In this document: positions 47,101 to 59,000 of the stretch, piece by piece
How positions within the stretch are numbered: position 1 is the stretch's first letter
Layout: each line of letters opens with the position of its first letter
Origin: Zygnema cylindricum
Lineage: Eukaryota; Streptophyta; Zygnematophyceae; Zygnematales; Zygnemataceae
DNA: 64,000 bases
Reading direction: 5' to 3'
Assembly (NCBI GenBank): GCA_037447655.1
Contig: JBBHKE010003218.1
Coordinates: 1 to 64,000, forward strand
Program-made: the position numbers and the translations under genes
The notes under the pieces: generated by a model
Database searches by the model: none
Told to the model about the DNA's origin: nothing
What the model saw: only the letters and a program-made list of their open reading frames with translations

Positions 47101-48059
47101 ATAAGATTAACAAACTAAAACGAGATCTTAGAAGCCGTTTTGATATGAAAGATCTCGGTGAAGCGAAGTATATTTTGGGAATTCAAATGGAGAGAGATAG
47201 GTGGAAAAGGATAATAAGACTCACACAAAAAGAAGCAATCAGTAATATGCTAGAAAAATTTCAGATGGAAAAAATAAATGGATGTACTACTCCCATGGAT
47301 TTGAAGAAAGTGTTTGAGGGGAGTGAAGAGAGAGGAATATTGACTTTTAATGATGAGATGGATGAGATAGAAAGAAAATTTATGGAAAATTTCCCTTATT
47401 GGCAAATTGTATGCAATTTAATCTTTTTTATGAACTATACCCGTCCGGATAAAGCTGCAGCTGTAGGTGTCTTTAGTAGAAGTCTAAATGAACCAAGAAA
47501 GAGAGACTGAGAGGTTCCCAAAATAGTGATGAGGTATCTGGTGGGGACAAGGGAATTGTGGTTGCATTTGGGAGGGGAGCACACTGACATCACCACCTGG
47601 AGTGGTGTCTGTTATTGAGAAATGCCTTTAAGGCGGTGTACGACTGGATATGTGTTGCAAATTGGATCCGATGCATGTTGTTGGAGTAGCAAGCAACAAA
47701 AAGTAGTTGCTCAATCCACTATGGAGGCTGATTACATGGCTTTGTGTGCTGCAACCAAATAATTAATGTGGGTTAAATCTCTCTTTGAAGAACTTGGGTT
47801 CATGAAGTTTGGAACTCAAAATGTTTTTTGTGATAATCAAGTTGCTATCTCTATTGCAACTATCCGAAACATCACATCAAAGCTAAACATATGGATTGTA
47901 GACTAAGCTTTGTCAAAGAGAAGGAAGAAAATAAAATAATTAAACTGGTTCATAAAACTGATAGAGAAATGATTGCAGACATGATGACAAAACCAGTGCC
48001 TTCCCCTAAGTTGATTTTTTGCAGAGAAAACTTTTGATTAAAATTAAATAGTGACTAGG
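44153..48059 (+). pseudogene. Outer Copia gag-pol, heavily degenerate
   Basis: The gag remainder (QLARNKIATYTYKGG, LIMKLHEEYEDIINRL) is followed by a broken zinc knuckle (CHSYKKPRHYMADC, one Cys replaced). In the protease site the catalytic Asp codon has become Tyr (WIIYSGATMHMC near 44860). Then come pre-integrase and integrase (LWHKRLGHVH, LIHTNVWG with Asp replaced by Asn, IKSDNGKEY), RT (GLKQAPRQWHRKL, AIYVDDLL) and RNase H fragments (STMEADYMALCAAT). Stops and frameshifts are frequent. It ends in the purine tract AATTAAGGGGAG before the 3' LTR. Confidence 0.88.
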
Positions 48060-48071
48060 AATTAAGGGGAG

Positions 48072-48959
48072 TGTTGAAAAGAGGTAATTAATAGTTCACT
48101 TCTCTAATTTATTTCCACTTTAAAGAGAGAGAGTGAAGATCAAAGGCATGCCATGGCTGCCGCAATATTTAGAAAGTGGCAGATTTAGAAGTAGAGGATA
48201 TTTCACAAAAATGGTGTCTTGGTCCAGATATGAACCTGGGTTTGCGGACCACTATGTAATCGTACGTCTTATCCACTAAGGCGTTATCGAAACCATACAC
48301 TTGAGAGGTTTCAAATATATATAAAAATTAGCGCAACAGCGAATTAACACCAGACTAACGAAGAAGAATAATTCAAACATATACGCGAATCTGAACCGTG
48401 TAAAATATGTTTTGATCGGACGGCCGACATTATAGCCGCCACGCGAAATGATATTTTGGCGGCATACGGAGATAACATCACGCGGTGCCACGTGGGGCCA
48501 CATTATTTGATACCGGAGAAGATGGGAGGAGGAACCATGGCTCCCGATTTGACACGTGTCACCTCGTAGACCTTGTCGTACAAAGGTCGTACAATAAGTA
48601 CATCGCCCATTGTACCTTCTTGTACTATATAGTGTTCCTATTGGACTAGGGTTTAGTAGTAGGTAGTCGTGAGTAGGCAGACCAAGACTTAGTGATATTT
48701 AGGGACCTCTCTCTAAGAGAGCTTATAACTATAAAGGTCATCTTTGACCAGCCATAACTTATTGCTCAAGGGAGCAAATTCAGTGATTCTTTTTGTGTTT
48801 GACTCAAGGGAGTCTTCTCCTCACAGGGGTGAGGGTGGTCAGAATATTTTTATGCCTGGGGGGCACTTATTCAGTGGGAAAGTGGAAGGGGCAAATATTA
48901 TCTTAGAGGCTTTACATAGGTTGCTCATTCTGTAGGTCAATGGAGACCACAAAATTTCA
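48072..48959 (+). repeat. 3' LTR of outer Copia (888 bp, uninterrupted)
   Basis: It runs from TGTTGAAAAGAGG to ACAAAATTTCA and is followed by the target duplication CTAAA. It lacks the solo LTR present in the 5' partner. The antisense tRNA-like segment lies at 48217-48305. Confidence 0.92.
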
Positions 48960-50520
48960 CTAAACCCTCACGTAATCATTGTTGAAAACATAATAATTTA
49001 CCATCTAGGTTGATGGTTATAAATGCCTATTGTATTGCATTGCAACCCGATTAATTGGGTAAGCACTATGTCAAAATGGAGTATATGTTTTAATAATAGG
49101 TGTGACGTCACAACATAATAATATTCAATTTTTCGATGCGATATGGTAAATGAAACACAAAATACTATCGCTTAAACCGCGGTGTGAACAAATACAATAG
49201 AGCCATGTTGTGCGATTCCTTGATATAATCATATATGGCGATACACTTTCGACGTTCATAAAAAATACATAAAAAAAAACTCTCCACTATCTCCGTTGGT
49301 TTTAAAATAGTTTAAAGGGTTAGAGAGGAAACACCTTCACTCTCTATATTTTTTTCAAATAGGTTATACGAGTGAATAGGATAACAACAATTCATTGACT
49401 ATTATTATTTGGTTTTATCATTATATAAATGAAGAGAAGGAAAATTAACACAATTATAATATTGGGCGAGAACGGGAGAAAAATAAAATAAAGGGGAGGA
49501 ATAAAAGACCTAAACTAGTTATCCATATTTTAAATGAAAGTATAAAAACAAGATAACAAGATAGAAAAAATACAAGAGAAGCCAAATATTTTATATCCAT
49601 CGTTTTATTGAAACCAAAATATTAGGGGGGTATAAACAAATAGTAGTTTGTCCCCTCTCTACCTTAAAAGAGGTAACAAATGAAAAAAAAGCAGTGACTT
49701 AGACTTTTTTTCCTTTCTTTTGATGTTTATTAATAGGGAGAAGGTTAAAAACAATGAGCGGGAAAGAAGGGGTGAGAGCGTGCGAATGCGAAAACGAGGG
49801 TGCAATAAAGTAACAAATAATGAGTATGAAAGAAAGGGTGAGAGTGTGTGAACGAAAAAGTGAGTGTGAGAGATAACGAAAGGGTGATGAAACAAGATTT
49901 TGTATCGCTTGGTTTTTATTCAAAAGGCATAAATACAAACATAAAGACTATCTCCTCCATGAAAAAGGGTAAAAAAAATAAAAAATAATTTGGCCCTCAT
50001 TTTTTCTTATATTTTAGTACAACAACAAAGGCATAAAGGGATCGTTTAAAGTGGTTGATTAATTATGTCCTTTGACTTGTCTACGTTGGTGCAAAACATA
50101 CCTTGATTTTGTTTGGTCGATAATTCATTTTTTATTTGTGTTTTTTTTTGTTTTATATACATGGACACCCTGACTAATGTCATATTTATTGTATAAAACT
50201 ATTGTTGGTTTATTTATCGTCAATAAAATCCTATACCTAGATATGATACGATATAATAACTCGTTATATTGACCGTGCCTATATTGTTGATTATTGGTTA
50301 TCGAAAGAAGTAGTGGTGTGTATCGGCAAGAAATTTATCGCGATAACACCGCTACCGATAGTTATCAGTTATCAAACGGTTAGGGGTCCCGATATATCGC
50401 TCCGAGACCAACAAATTCGTTATCGGCGATAAGTGGAAGGAATATAGTACGCAATATAATAGTACTTTATAATATACTGTATTACATTTTCACTTTATAT
50501 ACCGTAGAATGCCACGTGTA
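48960..50520. repeat. Direct repeat copy B, right part
   Basis: It resumes homology with copy A from about 31835 to 33390: CCCTCACGTAATCATTGTTG, ATGCGATATGGTAAATGAA, GGGCGAGAACGGGAG and GGGTCCCGATATATCGCTC occur in the same order. Antisense frames such as FHHPFVISHTHFFVHTL recur in both copies but look like low-complexity shadows of GA/GT-rich sequence. Confidence 0.9.
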
Positions 50521-50975
50521 AAAATCTGTTCCGTACTCTGTGTAACGATATAGCGGCGATGCAGTACGACGGAACAAACAGTCCAAATGTACGGCACTAC
50601 ACCGCGAATCGTAATTAGAGTTATGTAAGCTAATTCCCTCACCCCAAATTTTGACTCTATCACCATAAATGTAGTACATTATTCTAAATTACTCTTTACA
50701 TTATTTAAGGTACATGTTGAATGATCGTTATTAACTCTAATACAGTGTCGTTTTAGATAGTGTGGCATACGGTTGGTTTTTGACCGAGCAAAATTGTACT
50801 TTATTAAGTAAAAAAGAACAAATAATGACTCAATACAAGCCGTTATTATGTAGCTGCGTTTTAACAAACCGCGTAGTGCAAACGTCATAATGACGTGAAA
50901 CTGTATGTTTTGTCATATTTTGTACGTCTGCCTAATTTACAGTAGATATATTGAGTGCCCAAATTTACGCCCAAA

Positions 50976-51435
50976 TTAGGGTATGTCCCCATGTGCATAA
51001 GTAAGGGTTTTTTTTGTCGTTTTCTTGTAAAACTTAGCGCCGTACTGCCTAAGTTGCAACCGTACGAAGGAATCGCAATTTTGTAGATTACAATTTGCGC
51101 CATCCTCAAATTTAGGATGTATGAAAATTTGTCGTCTTGTGCTTTTCGACCCACTTCCACGACAAAAAACGTCATCTTCAACCTTGCGTTTAAAACACAT
51201 GCGCGATGTGTTTTAAAACTAGGTATTTTCGATAAACAAATAGGAACATATATTCGCACGAGCCGTAATTTTCAAAAATTTTCCCACGATTTCGAAGGAC
51301 AAAGAAAAGTACATAATTCCCTATGTTTTGTCCGTTTGCGTTCGAATAAAACCAAAAAAGTACACAATTTGTTTAGATTTGTCCGTTTTCGTCCAGTACA
51401 GATTTCTTTTTAGCAGGGGTTTTCAAATTCCGATG
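50976..51435 (-). repeat. Block repeated in inverted orientation at 33880-34375
   Basis: On the minus strand it reads into LSKIPSFKTHRACVLNARLK, and the plus strand at 33.9-34.4 kb reads LSKIPSFKTHRACVLNVRLK. Nucleotide similarity extends to the flanking CTTATGCACATGGGGACATAC. Whether the shared frame was ever coding is not known. Confidence 0.8.
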
Positions 51436-51557
51436 CCATTTACGATTTGGTCCTTACAGACATAGGGACACTTGAAAACCGAGTTCGGCGGATCAGCGCT
51501 AAAATACAAAGTAAGTTCGCTAAGTTACAAGTACATGGGGACATACCCATAGAGTTA

Positions 51558-52277
51558 GGGTGAAGTTCCATTAGGACATTGTGTAACTGTACAACCAACA
51601 TTACAGTATACTACAATTTCAACGAAGTTTCATGGCGCAGTCTGTAATCCACGTGTTCATTAATTAAGTGGTACCACGCGAGTAAGATCAGATATTTAGA
51701 ATCGTCAATGATTTTAACACCGACCAAATATCTTCATTTGCGTACCATGTATGTGCGTACCTGGTTATCGTTCAAACTCAACTTTTGTACTCTTTTTAGA
51801 CGCCTTGTCAAATGCCACCTCGTTGTTTTAAGGTTTTTGTTTTTGCGCGTGACGGATGAGCGTTTCCAGAAATAGTGTTACGAATGGGCACGAATAGAAA
51901 TAGCGTGACGAAAGTGCGTTACGACATTTCGTTTGTATTTTTTGTTGGATTTTTGAATGCGTATATCGTGTGCGAAATTTGTTGATTTCCGTTGGTTGCC
52001 ATATTGACATGTATGCTCATTATCTAACGTGTCGTGGCTCAATTGTTTTTGTAATTGGTGATGTCGCGAGGTACATCACCATACAAAAACTTTCGAAGCG
52101 AATGCTTCGCGAAAAAATATCCAACGATCATTGTTAACTCCCAACTTTTGGATAATATTAGCAAGATTCTCTGTAATGTTGTTTTCTGGATAAAAACAAA
52201 TCAAAAGGTATGGCGTAGTAGGGAGAGGTCCGAATTTTTGTAAACAACCTCACTTTTCGTCTAATGGAACTTCACCC
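51558..52277. mobile_element. PIF/Harbinger-like (Tourist-type) element, innermost level
   Basis: Ends GGGTGAAGTTCCATTAG and CTAATGGAACTTCACCC are perfect inverted repeats of 17 bp. They are flanked by TTA on both sides, the target duplication typical of PIF/Harbinger. The element is 720 bp without a recognisable transposase. It interrupts the family C element. Confidence 0.85.
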
Positions 52278-52845
52278 TTATTGATAAATTAGAGTAATTC
52301 TTTTTTTTGAAAAGGGTTGATTACCCAAAATAGAGTTGATAACTCTGATTATTGTTTTTGGTTTTCTTACTCTAATTATTTCTCTACTCTAATTACGATT
52401 CGCGGTTTACCGTACAATTATCGCCGATAGCTATCGGTACCGGTGTTTTCGCGATGAAAAACCGATATTAGTGGTTATTATCGGCGATAACACCAGTTTC
52501 GATATATCATGCCAATATATCGATTATCGGCAAAACCTTGCCGATACACAACAGTAGAAAAAAGTCATTACCGCAAAAATGGGTGATGCTGTGGTGGGTG
52601 TGCGACAAGTGCCAATATGGATGTGACGTGGCAGTCCACATCACATAGCGTCACGTCACGTGCTGCGCCACTGGGGCGGCAATTCCAACGGCACACACTG
52701 TGCAGAGCAGTGATGGCGTGTACTCCGGCCTTATCCATTTTGTAGGGAGGAAAAATGCTTACGCTCACAAACGACAGTCTTCGGCTATGGCTTTCCCTGC
52801 TGAGTTCAAGCGCTCGAGCCAAACACTAATAAATTTCTGTCTGTC

Positions 52846-52950
52846 TTGCTTTCTCCGTCTTCCTCTCTCCCTCTCTCCCTCCCTCCCTCTCTGATTCTCT
52901 TTCTTTCTGATAGTGTAACTTGCCTTTATCTCTCTCTCTCTTCCTCCTCG
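52846..52950. repeat. CT-rich tract in the starch synthase IV 5' UTR
   Basis: Runs of CTCTCTCCCT and (TC)n end about 80 bases before the start codon at 53032. Pyrimidine-rich leaders near start codons are frequent in plants. A regulatory role is not demonstrable from sequence. Confidence 0.8.
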
Positions 52951-53031
52951 TGATTTATCTTTGAAGTGAAACCGGGACGTTTTCTTTCTCCCTCCTCAAA
53001 TGTGAACTGCATTCTTTACTTCCTTCTTAGA

Positions 53032-56000
53032 ATGGCGCTGTCTACTGGATGGCACCACCTGGGCGGTCATTTACAAGGAAAAACTCATGGAGAGCCTTCT
53101 TTAACTACCGAGTCTGGCTGTATTAGCAGATTAGACGCTTCCTTTGGAACTGCAAAGTGCTCTGGATTTGCTCCAAGGATCCCTGAATGGGGCCTCCGGA
53201 GCTCTCCCCCATTTCTCCACCCTGTCAAAGGTCCACGGAAGATAAGAAGACGGAAGGTGTTTTTACAAAAGCCGCAGGCAGGTGCTCCTCCAAGCGACAT
53301 ACCAGTTAAGTAAGTATGCCCTGAGTTGTACTTTTTGCACAAGTTTTTTTCTCCAGCAGTGGTCTGTATTAGCTTCTCGTAGTCCTCATAGCTCTTCAAT
53401 GCATATATCTGGTTACTACACGCGTTTAAAAGGGTTTCCAATGTAAAATGTTTTTTGGTGTACCTCCGAAATGATCTTAACGTTGTATTCTCTCTCGCTT
53501 CACTTAACAGCTTTGAAGCAGAGAAAGAAAAAAGCTCCTCCACAGCGGTTCCATCAACACCTGCCTCAGATGAAGATTTGAACATGAGTATTGTTGGACA
53601 AAATGTTACAGGAACAACTTCTGATACAATGGTGAGAGCCAATTCTAAAATAAAAGCCGGCAAAGCTGGAAGTGCTTTGTCGTTTAGTGTAATATACAAG
53701 GGTGTTAAATCTTACAGAGCATTAAGTACGTGATGTTGTTTACCTTGTATACGTTTTAATGTGAAATAATTGCTAAAATATCCATAGTGCAAAAATGAAC
53801 TCAAGCTAGGTAAAAGCTTTGCCAAAAACGACAAAGCAAAAATCAGTCCTTTGGCAATGTCGCAATTAGGTGTAGGGTTTGGTTCATTGTAGTCAGTAAA
53901 AAAAAATGTCAGCGAAGGTCTTATCCAACTTCTGGCACAGCACTGTTCACTGCAATTAGTTTGGAATGACAGTTAGACACTTCCCATTGGTACAAAAATC
54001 TCACTCTTTCAGTCCATTGCATTTGTTTCCCTGTTTACTATGGCCCATTCTAATTATTTGGCAGCCCTCAATATATGGGCACCTGATATTAACGTGGATC
54101 AGATAGTTTCGAGGAAATGATGTTGTTGTGCGTCTACCTCTCTATTAGACAGCTACTGTTAAAAGCTGATTTACTGTGTATCTCACTCAAAATTTGACGT
54201 GCACTGGAAATGGAAGTAACAGATGCTGATAATATTTGTAATAATAAAAAAAATGAAACAATTTGCGCATTAAAAGGTGGCAATTCTAGGCTAAAATGAG
54301 ACTCAATGTGGAAAATGCTTCTTGGCAGCGATCAGTTAATCTATTATGAAACATGCTAGGAACCTCCTGCTTTTGTCACAGATCCCGTCACACAACCATC
54401 TAATTTGAGAGACTCTTGCTGTATAAGTCTGTAAGAAACCTGGAAAGGAAACTGAAGTCTGAAAGACAAACTCCATATATCAGCTCAGGTTCTGTTGTTT
54501 AACTCCTGGCTACTCCACCTGCATCAAGGTCAATTTTTCATGGTTCTTTTTGCCCCCCTCCCCCCCACCCCCCCTCTTTTTTTTTTTGTCAAAGGTAAGC
54601 TGTTGCTCTTTGACTTTAAAAAACAACGTGGCCCCCATAAGATTACACCCGGGCTGCACTCATAGCCATAGCTTGTTTTCAAGGTTCACTGTCTTATCCT
54701 TCTCTGCTGGTTTATACTGTCTGGATGGCAGAAAAAAATGGGCGGGAGAGTTCAACATTCGAGCGCGAGTGGCATTACCCTGGATGACCTTATGGTTATG
54801 ATCAAGGATGCACAAAAGAGTAAGTTTCTCATGTCTCTTGTTTGTTTTGAGCACATGCTCTCTGATTGTAGTTTGCAGAATGTACCATGAATATGTTAGG
54901 CAAGACCACTGTGTGTTACGATTTTCTGGCCTTGCTTGGTTGTCAGCCTCATAGAAGTTTCAAAATCATATTTTTTTCTTCTTCTTTTGTTGAGAAAAGC
55001 TTTAAGGAAATAACCTTCACTGTTCACACTTGTGACACAAGTTTACCTTTTCACTTTTGAGTCATGTATTGGAATGGTTTTTCATGGTTTAATATGATAT
55101 TATTGCCTTCAGATAACACAATAACCGTAAAGGGAGCCACATGATCCTGATGCAGACATCCTTCTACTGAATCGCGTTCGAACTCGGGCTTTGGAAGAAT
55201 TGGATAGTGCACGAACTCAAAACGAGGCTCTACAGGGACAAGTGAAAGTACTTCAAGCACGGTTGACTGAAGCAGATGCAAAACTGAATCTGACTACTCA
55301 AACAAAAGTTAAAAATCGCATGCTGCAAGAACAGTTGCAGGAACTGCAGGAGAAATCAGAAAATCTCAAAGTCAGGTCGAGCGAGGTAAAGGAGCTTCAG
55401 GAGCAGCTGACAAGCTTGCAGGCCAGACTAGCAGAAGCAGAGTCTAAAGGTAACCGGTTGGCTCAAGTCGAGGCAGAAAATAGAACCTTGGAGGAGCAGA
55501 TGATGTCTCTGCAAAAGAGACTGGCTGAGAAGGAAGAGGAGGCTGCACAGGCCGTAGAGAAAAGTGATGAAGAGAAGGTTATGCTAAGAGAGCAAATAAA
55601 AAGCCTGCAGGAAAAGATGCAGGAGAATGAGATGCAGTTGAATAAGGTGAAGGAGGCAGATGCAGAGAGAGCTGTTTTAGAAATAGAAGTAAAGCGATTG
55701 AAAGAGATCGCAGAGGAGATGAAGCAGGTAGCGGAAGTAGCACAGACAGACTTTCCAGAAGGTGATCAGTTAGAAGAACAAGAGAAAGGGGATGGGGCTC
55801 TGGTGAGTGAGTTAAAACCATTGAATGTCGAGGTGGAACAACAGCTGGCTGTTCTTCGATCGGCAAATGAGCAGCTGATGAAAGACAAGGAGGAGCTTGA
55901 GCAGAAATTGGCAGCAGGTGCAAATGTAGAAGGTGAATTGAGTAAAGTGAAGGCAGAAAAATCAGTTTTAGAAAAGCGAATCGAAAGGTTGAAGTTAGAG

Positions 56001-59000
56001 TTGGGTGGTCCTGACAAGAGAAACAACCCTCTTAGGAGAATGCAGTTACAGCTGGGAACTCTACAGAAGCAGCTTGCGGTGACAACAAAGAAGGCAGCTC
56101 AAGTGGAACAAATTGAGACTGAGAAAAACAGCCTTCTTAAGGCTGTTGAACAGCTTCAGAAGGATCTGGATGAAGAGAGAAGACTGGCCGATGAGGTCAG
56201 AGAACAGGCTGAGGCAGAGGGTGACTGGCTGAGGGAACACACGCAAAAGTTACAGGAAAGGTTAGACAACAGTGAAGAAAGAACACGTGAGCTTGAGGGC
56301 TCCCTCAGGCAATTGGAGGAACTTGGGATGAAGGGACAGCTACTGGAGGCAGAAGTGGAAATGCTGAAGAAGCTGGTGGAGCAGGGAAGACCAATTCAGG
56401 AAGCTGCCCAGGAAACGGAGAAACAGAATCGATATCTTAAAGAACGGGTGCAAAGTCTTGAAGAACAATTGAGGGATGTTGAAACTGAAAGATGGACATC
56501 GATATCTAGTGACGTGGAAAATAAGAGGTTGCAAGAGCAAGTAGAGTTGTTAAAGCAGCAGCTTATACTTTCGGATGAGGAATTGCAGACCAGTGTTGAA
56601 TTCTACAGGAGCGAAATGGAAACCTTCCAGAAAAAGTTGGAGTTGCTGAGCTCTGAAATTTCTGTGATGGGAGTTCCAGTTCCTGTGGGTGATGTCCCAT
56701 GGGAATTTTGGAGTGGTTTACTGCTTGACATAGACGATTTGATGCTCAGCAAGCGACTGACCAAGATTGAAGGCACCGAGCTCAGGAGTATGGTTTGGCA
56801 AAGGGACTCGAGGATTAGAGACGCTTATGTGCCTGTGCAAAATGAAAAAGAGCTGGACATTATTCAAGCACTTCGTTCTCTTTTAAGAGGAAAAGCAAGG
56901 TAAAGAGTTGCTTAAGCCTGCTGGTATAGGGCCAGTGCAAGGATTGTTACCGATTGAGGAGCTGCTGGGTGTGCATAAAATCTGCAATTGAAAATGTTTC
57001 TTGCATTTTTCTTTATGGCCAATGTTTAATATGTAATAAATGGCCTCTTTGTTTGCACAAGCTCTTCAGGGCAACAACAAAGGCTTTCGCTGCACTGAAC
57101 AATTGGGTGCATTAAATGTAGATGGAGTCTTTGTCCAAATAGAAGGCAAGTAATAGTGGTGCTCAGGTTGAAGGCTTAAATTTTGCAGATAGCGAAGTTT
57201 CAGATGCACAGGAGAGTTCACAAGGTTTGTTTTGCAGATGCTGAATATGACCAGGTAATGGGTCCGTGTGTCTGCTGGAGCAGAGGTCAGGAATCTGATG
57301 GATGCGTGTGTACCATGTTTCAAATGTGTGAAAAAAGTTGGAAACGCTAACGTGGTTATGCCATGCTGTATGTGTACTATACATTATAATACGAGTATAG
57401 TACGGGGTAACTGCATAGTTTCCAATTGTTTTTCACATTTGAACCAGAGTGTGTACAAAACATGTTTGGTCATGCTCAATAAAGGTCGAATGCATTCCTG
57501 AAAAGTTGATGAAAGCGTTCAATTTTTGGTGGGCTGGAAAGTAGCAAAAAGCAGTGACAACCAGAAAGCAGGAGTTGCTTGACTTCAACATTTTAAAAGG
57601 CATGACTGCATCTTTATCCTTCCTTTCAGACGTAGAGTCCTCATTAACAATGAGCACATGGCTGTGCAGGCCAGGATTGCACATTGTCCACATCGCGGCA
57701 GAAATGGCACCAGTCGCAAAGGTAAGCTCTTGCTTACGTGTTGATTTTCGCTTCGTCGTTTTCGACAAAGCTTTTACCTGACTTGGCTTCATTTTCGCGC
57801 TATGGTTTTCTTAGCAGTCTCTTCACATCATAACGGGTTCAAACTGGTGTAAAGTGTTAAGTATTCTCTCTACAGAATTCAATAAGGATGTAGATCATGC
57901 TATTTACTTAGAACAAAGCACGTCCGGAGTGCTGGAGTGCAGGCGCCCCGGGGCTCCGGTGCCCTCTGCTCCGGTTAAGCACTTCCGGCTTTTATTGTCT
58001 CTGGGTACTCAATTCTTATGAATCTGGTGATTGCAAACAGGTTGTGATCTGGTTTTGCTTTCTGTACTGTATGAATCAGAATTTAATGTTTTCCCTCACG
58101 GTGGTCATGTAAATACAATTGTATGTTTCCAAACATGCAACCATGTCCTTGACGAATGTTTGAAAAGGTAGTGAAAGATCAGAGTAGCCACCACATTATG
58201 CATTAGAGTGCAGCAAAGGTTTCTGATTATCTGGTCATTCAAGTCAGTGTAAAAAAGAACACGCTACGTAGGAAGCTCGAATAATATTGCAATTCGGGGT
58301 TGCTGCTGCAGGTTGGAGGGCTGGCAGATGTGGTCACCGGTCTGGGAAAAGCTCTTCAGAAAAAAGGACATTTGGTCGAAGTGGTCTTGCCCAAATATGA
58401 TTGCATGGACTACAGTCGCATTAAGGGTCTGAAGGTGAGGATGGGGACTAAACATAACAATGTGCCATCGAACATTTTTTCTGGAATGTTTCCACTTCCT
58501 TCTGCTGGGAATTCAATTTTCCTACTAATTGGATTCAGCCTTATAGTTATTTTGGTTTCATCCTTGTCTGATTAGCACTATGTGTCAGTTATTTGGCTGT
58601 CTGGAGGATTGATGAGGGCCATATGCAACATATGCTATGTCAAGATAAATTGATATTTCATATCGAGATACCTGTTGCAGTCAAGGACCTGGTTGAGGTA
58701 GCTGAGCAAGTGATGTCCTTTGCAGGCTATGGACTATGAGCTAATGTCTCATTTTGATGGCCGGTTATTCAAGAACAAGGTCTGGCGTGGGATTGTGGAA
58801 GGTACTTTCTTCTCTTGTCCCCTCTGATGTTGCTCAGCGTCATTCCAAACAGCTCAGATTCTTCAGTTACCCCAGACATGTTTTGGGCAGTCGTTTTTTT
58901 CTTCTCCTCGGCAATCATTTAGATGCTAGCAAGCACAGTCAAGTTGTCTGTCCGTTCACGAGTTTGATTTCTGGTTTTCACGTTTTCTGGTTTCTTGGTT

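Larger units (their letters stand above)
36248..48959 (+). mobile_element. Ty1/Copia LTR retrotransposon, outer element (degenerate, interrupted)
   Basis: Begins TGTTGAAAAG and ends AATTTCA, flanked by the 5-bp target duplication CTAAA (36243-36247 and 48960-48964). The undisturbed target, with a single CTAAA, survives in repeat copy A at about 31835. LTRs are 36248-38399 (with a 1260-bp solo LTR inside) and 48072-48959 (888 bp), diverged by roughly 10 percent by eye. The internal region reads gag-PR-INT-RT-RH but is split by a second Copia (38910-44152). Many stops and frameshifts show that it is dead. Confidence 0.93.
50600..52407. mobile_element. Family C element, long form, middle level of the nest
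   Basis: The ends are TA|CACCGCGAATCGTAATTAGAG and CTCTAATTACGATTCGCGGTT|TA, 1808 bp apart. It shares interior sequence with the 500-bp MITE at 21798-22297. It contains the TTA-flanked element at 51558-52277 and a block (50976-51435) repeated in inverted orientation at 33880-34375. No transposase frame is visible. Confidence 0.85.
50311..52556. mobile_element. hAT-like non-autonomous element, outer level of a three-level nest
   Basis: The terminal inverted repeats TAGTGGTGTGTATCGGCAAG (left) and the complement of CTTGCCGATACACAACAGTA (right) match at 18 of 20 positions. They are flanked by the 8-bp near-duplicates GAAAGAAG (50303-50310) and GAAAAAAG (52557-52564). Own sequence is only about 290 + 149 bp; the rest is the inserted family C element. 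The left end is also present in repeat copy A at 33181, so this insertion predates the duplication of the repeat. Confidence 0.75.

Noticed and set aside
49659-49938. Minus-strand frames containing HTHFFVHTL repeats, also at 32679-32870
   Set aside because: Translation of GAGTGTGAGA-rich DNA in the duplicated repeat; no gene structure.
52568-52822. Minus-strand 84-codon frame upstream of starch synthase IV
   Set aside because: It overlaps the presumed promoter and 5' UTR of SS4, with no recognised domain or partner exon.
56900-57180. Possible extra SS4 exon at 57067-57155 with phase-0 open reading
   Set aside because: The incoming phase from exon 4 is 2, which leads to a stop in this segment; skipping to 57193 restores the frame.
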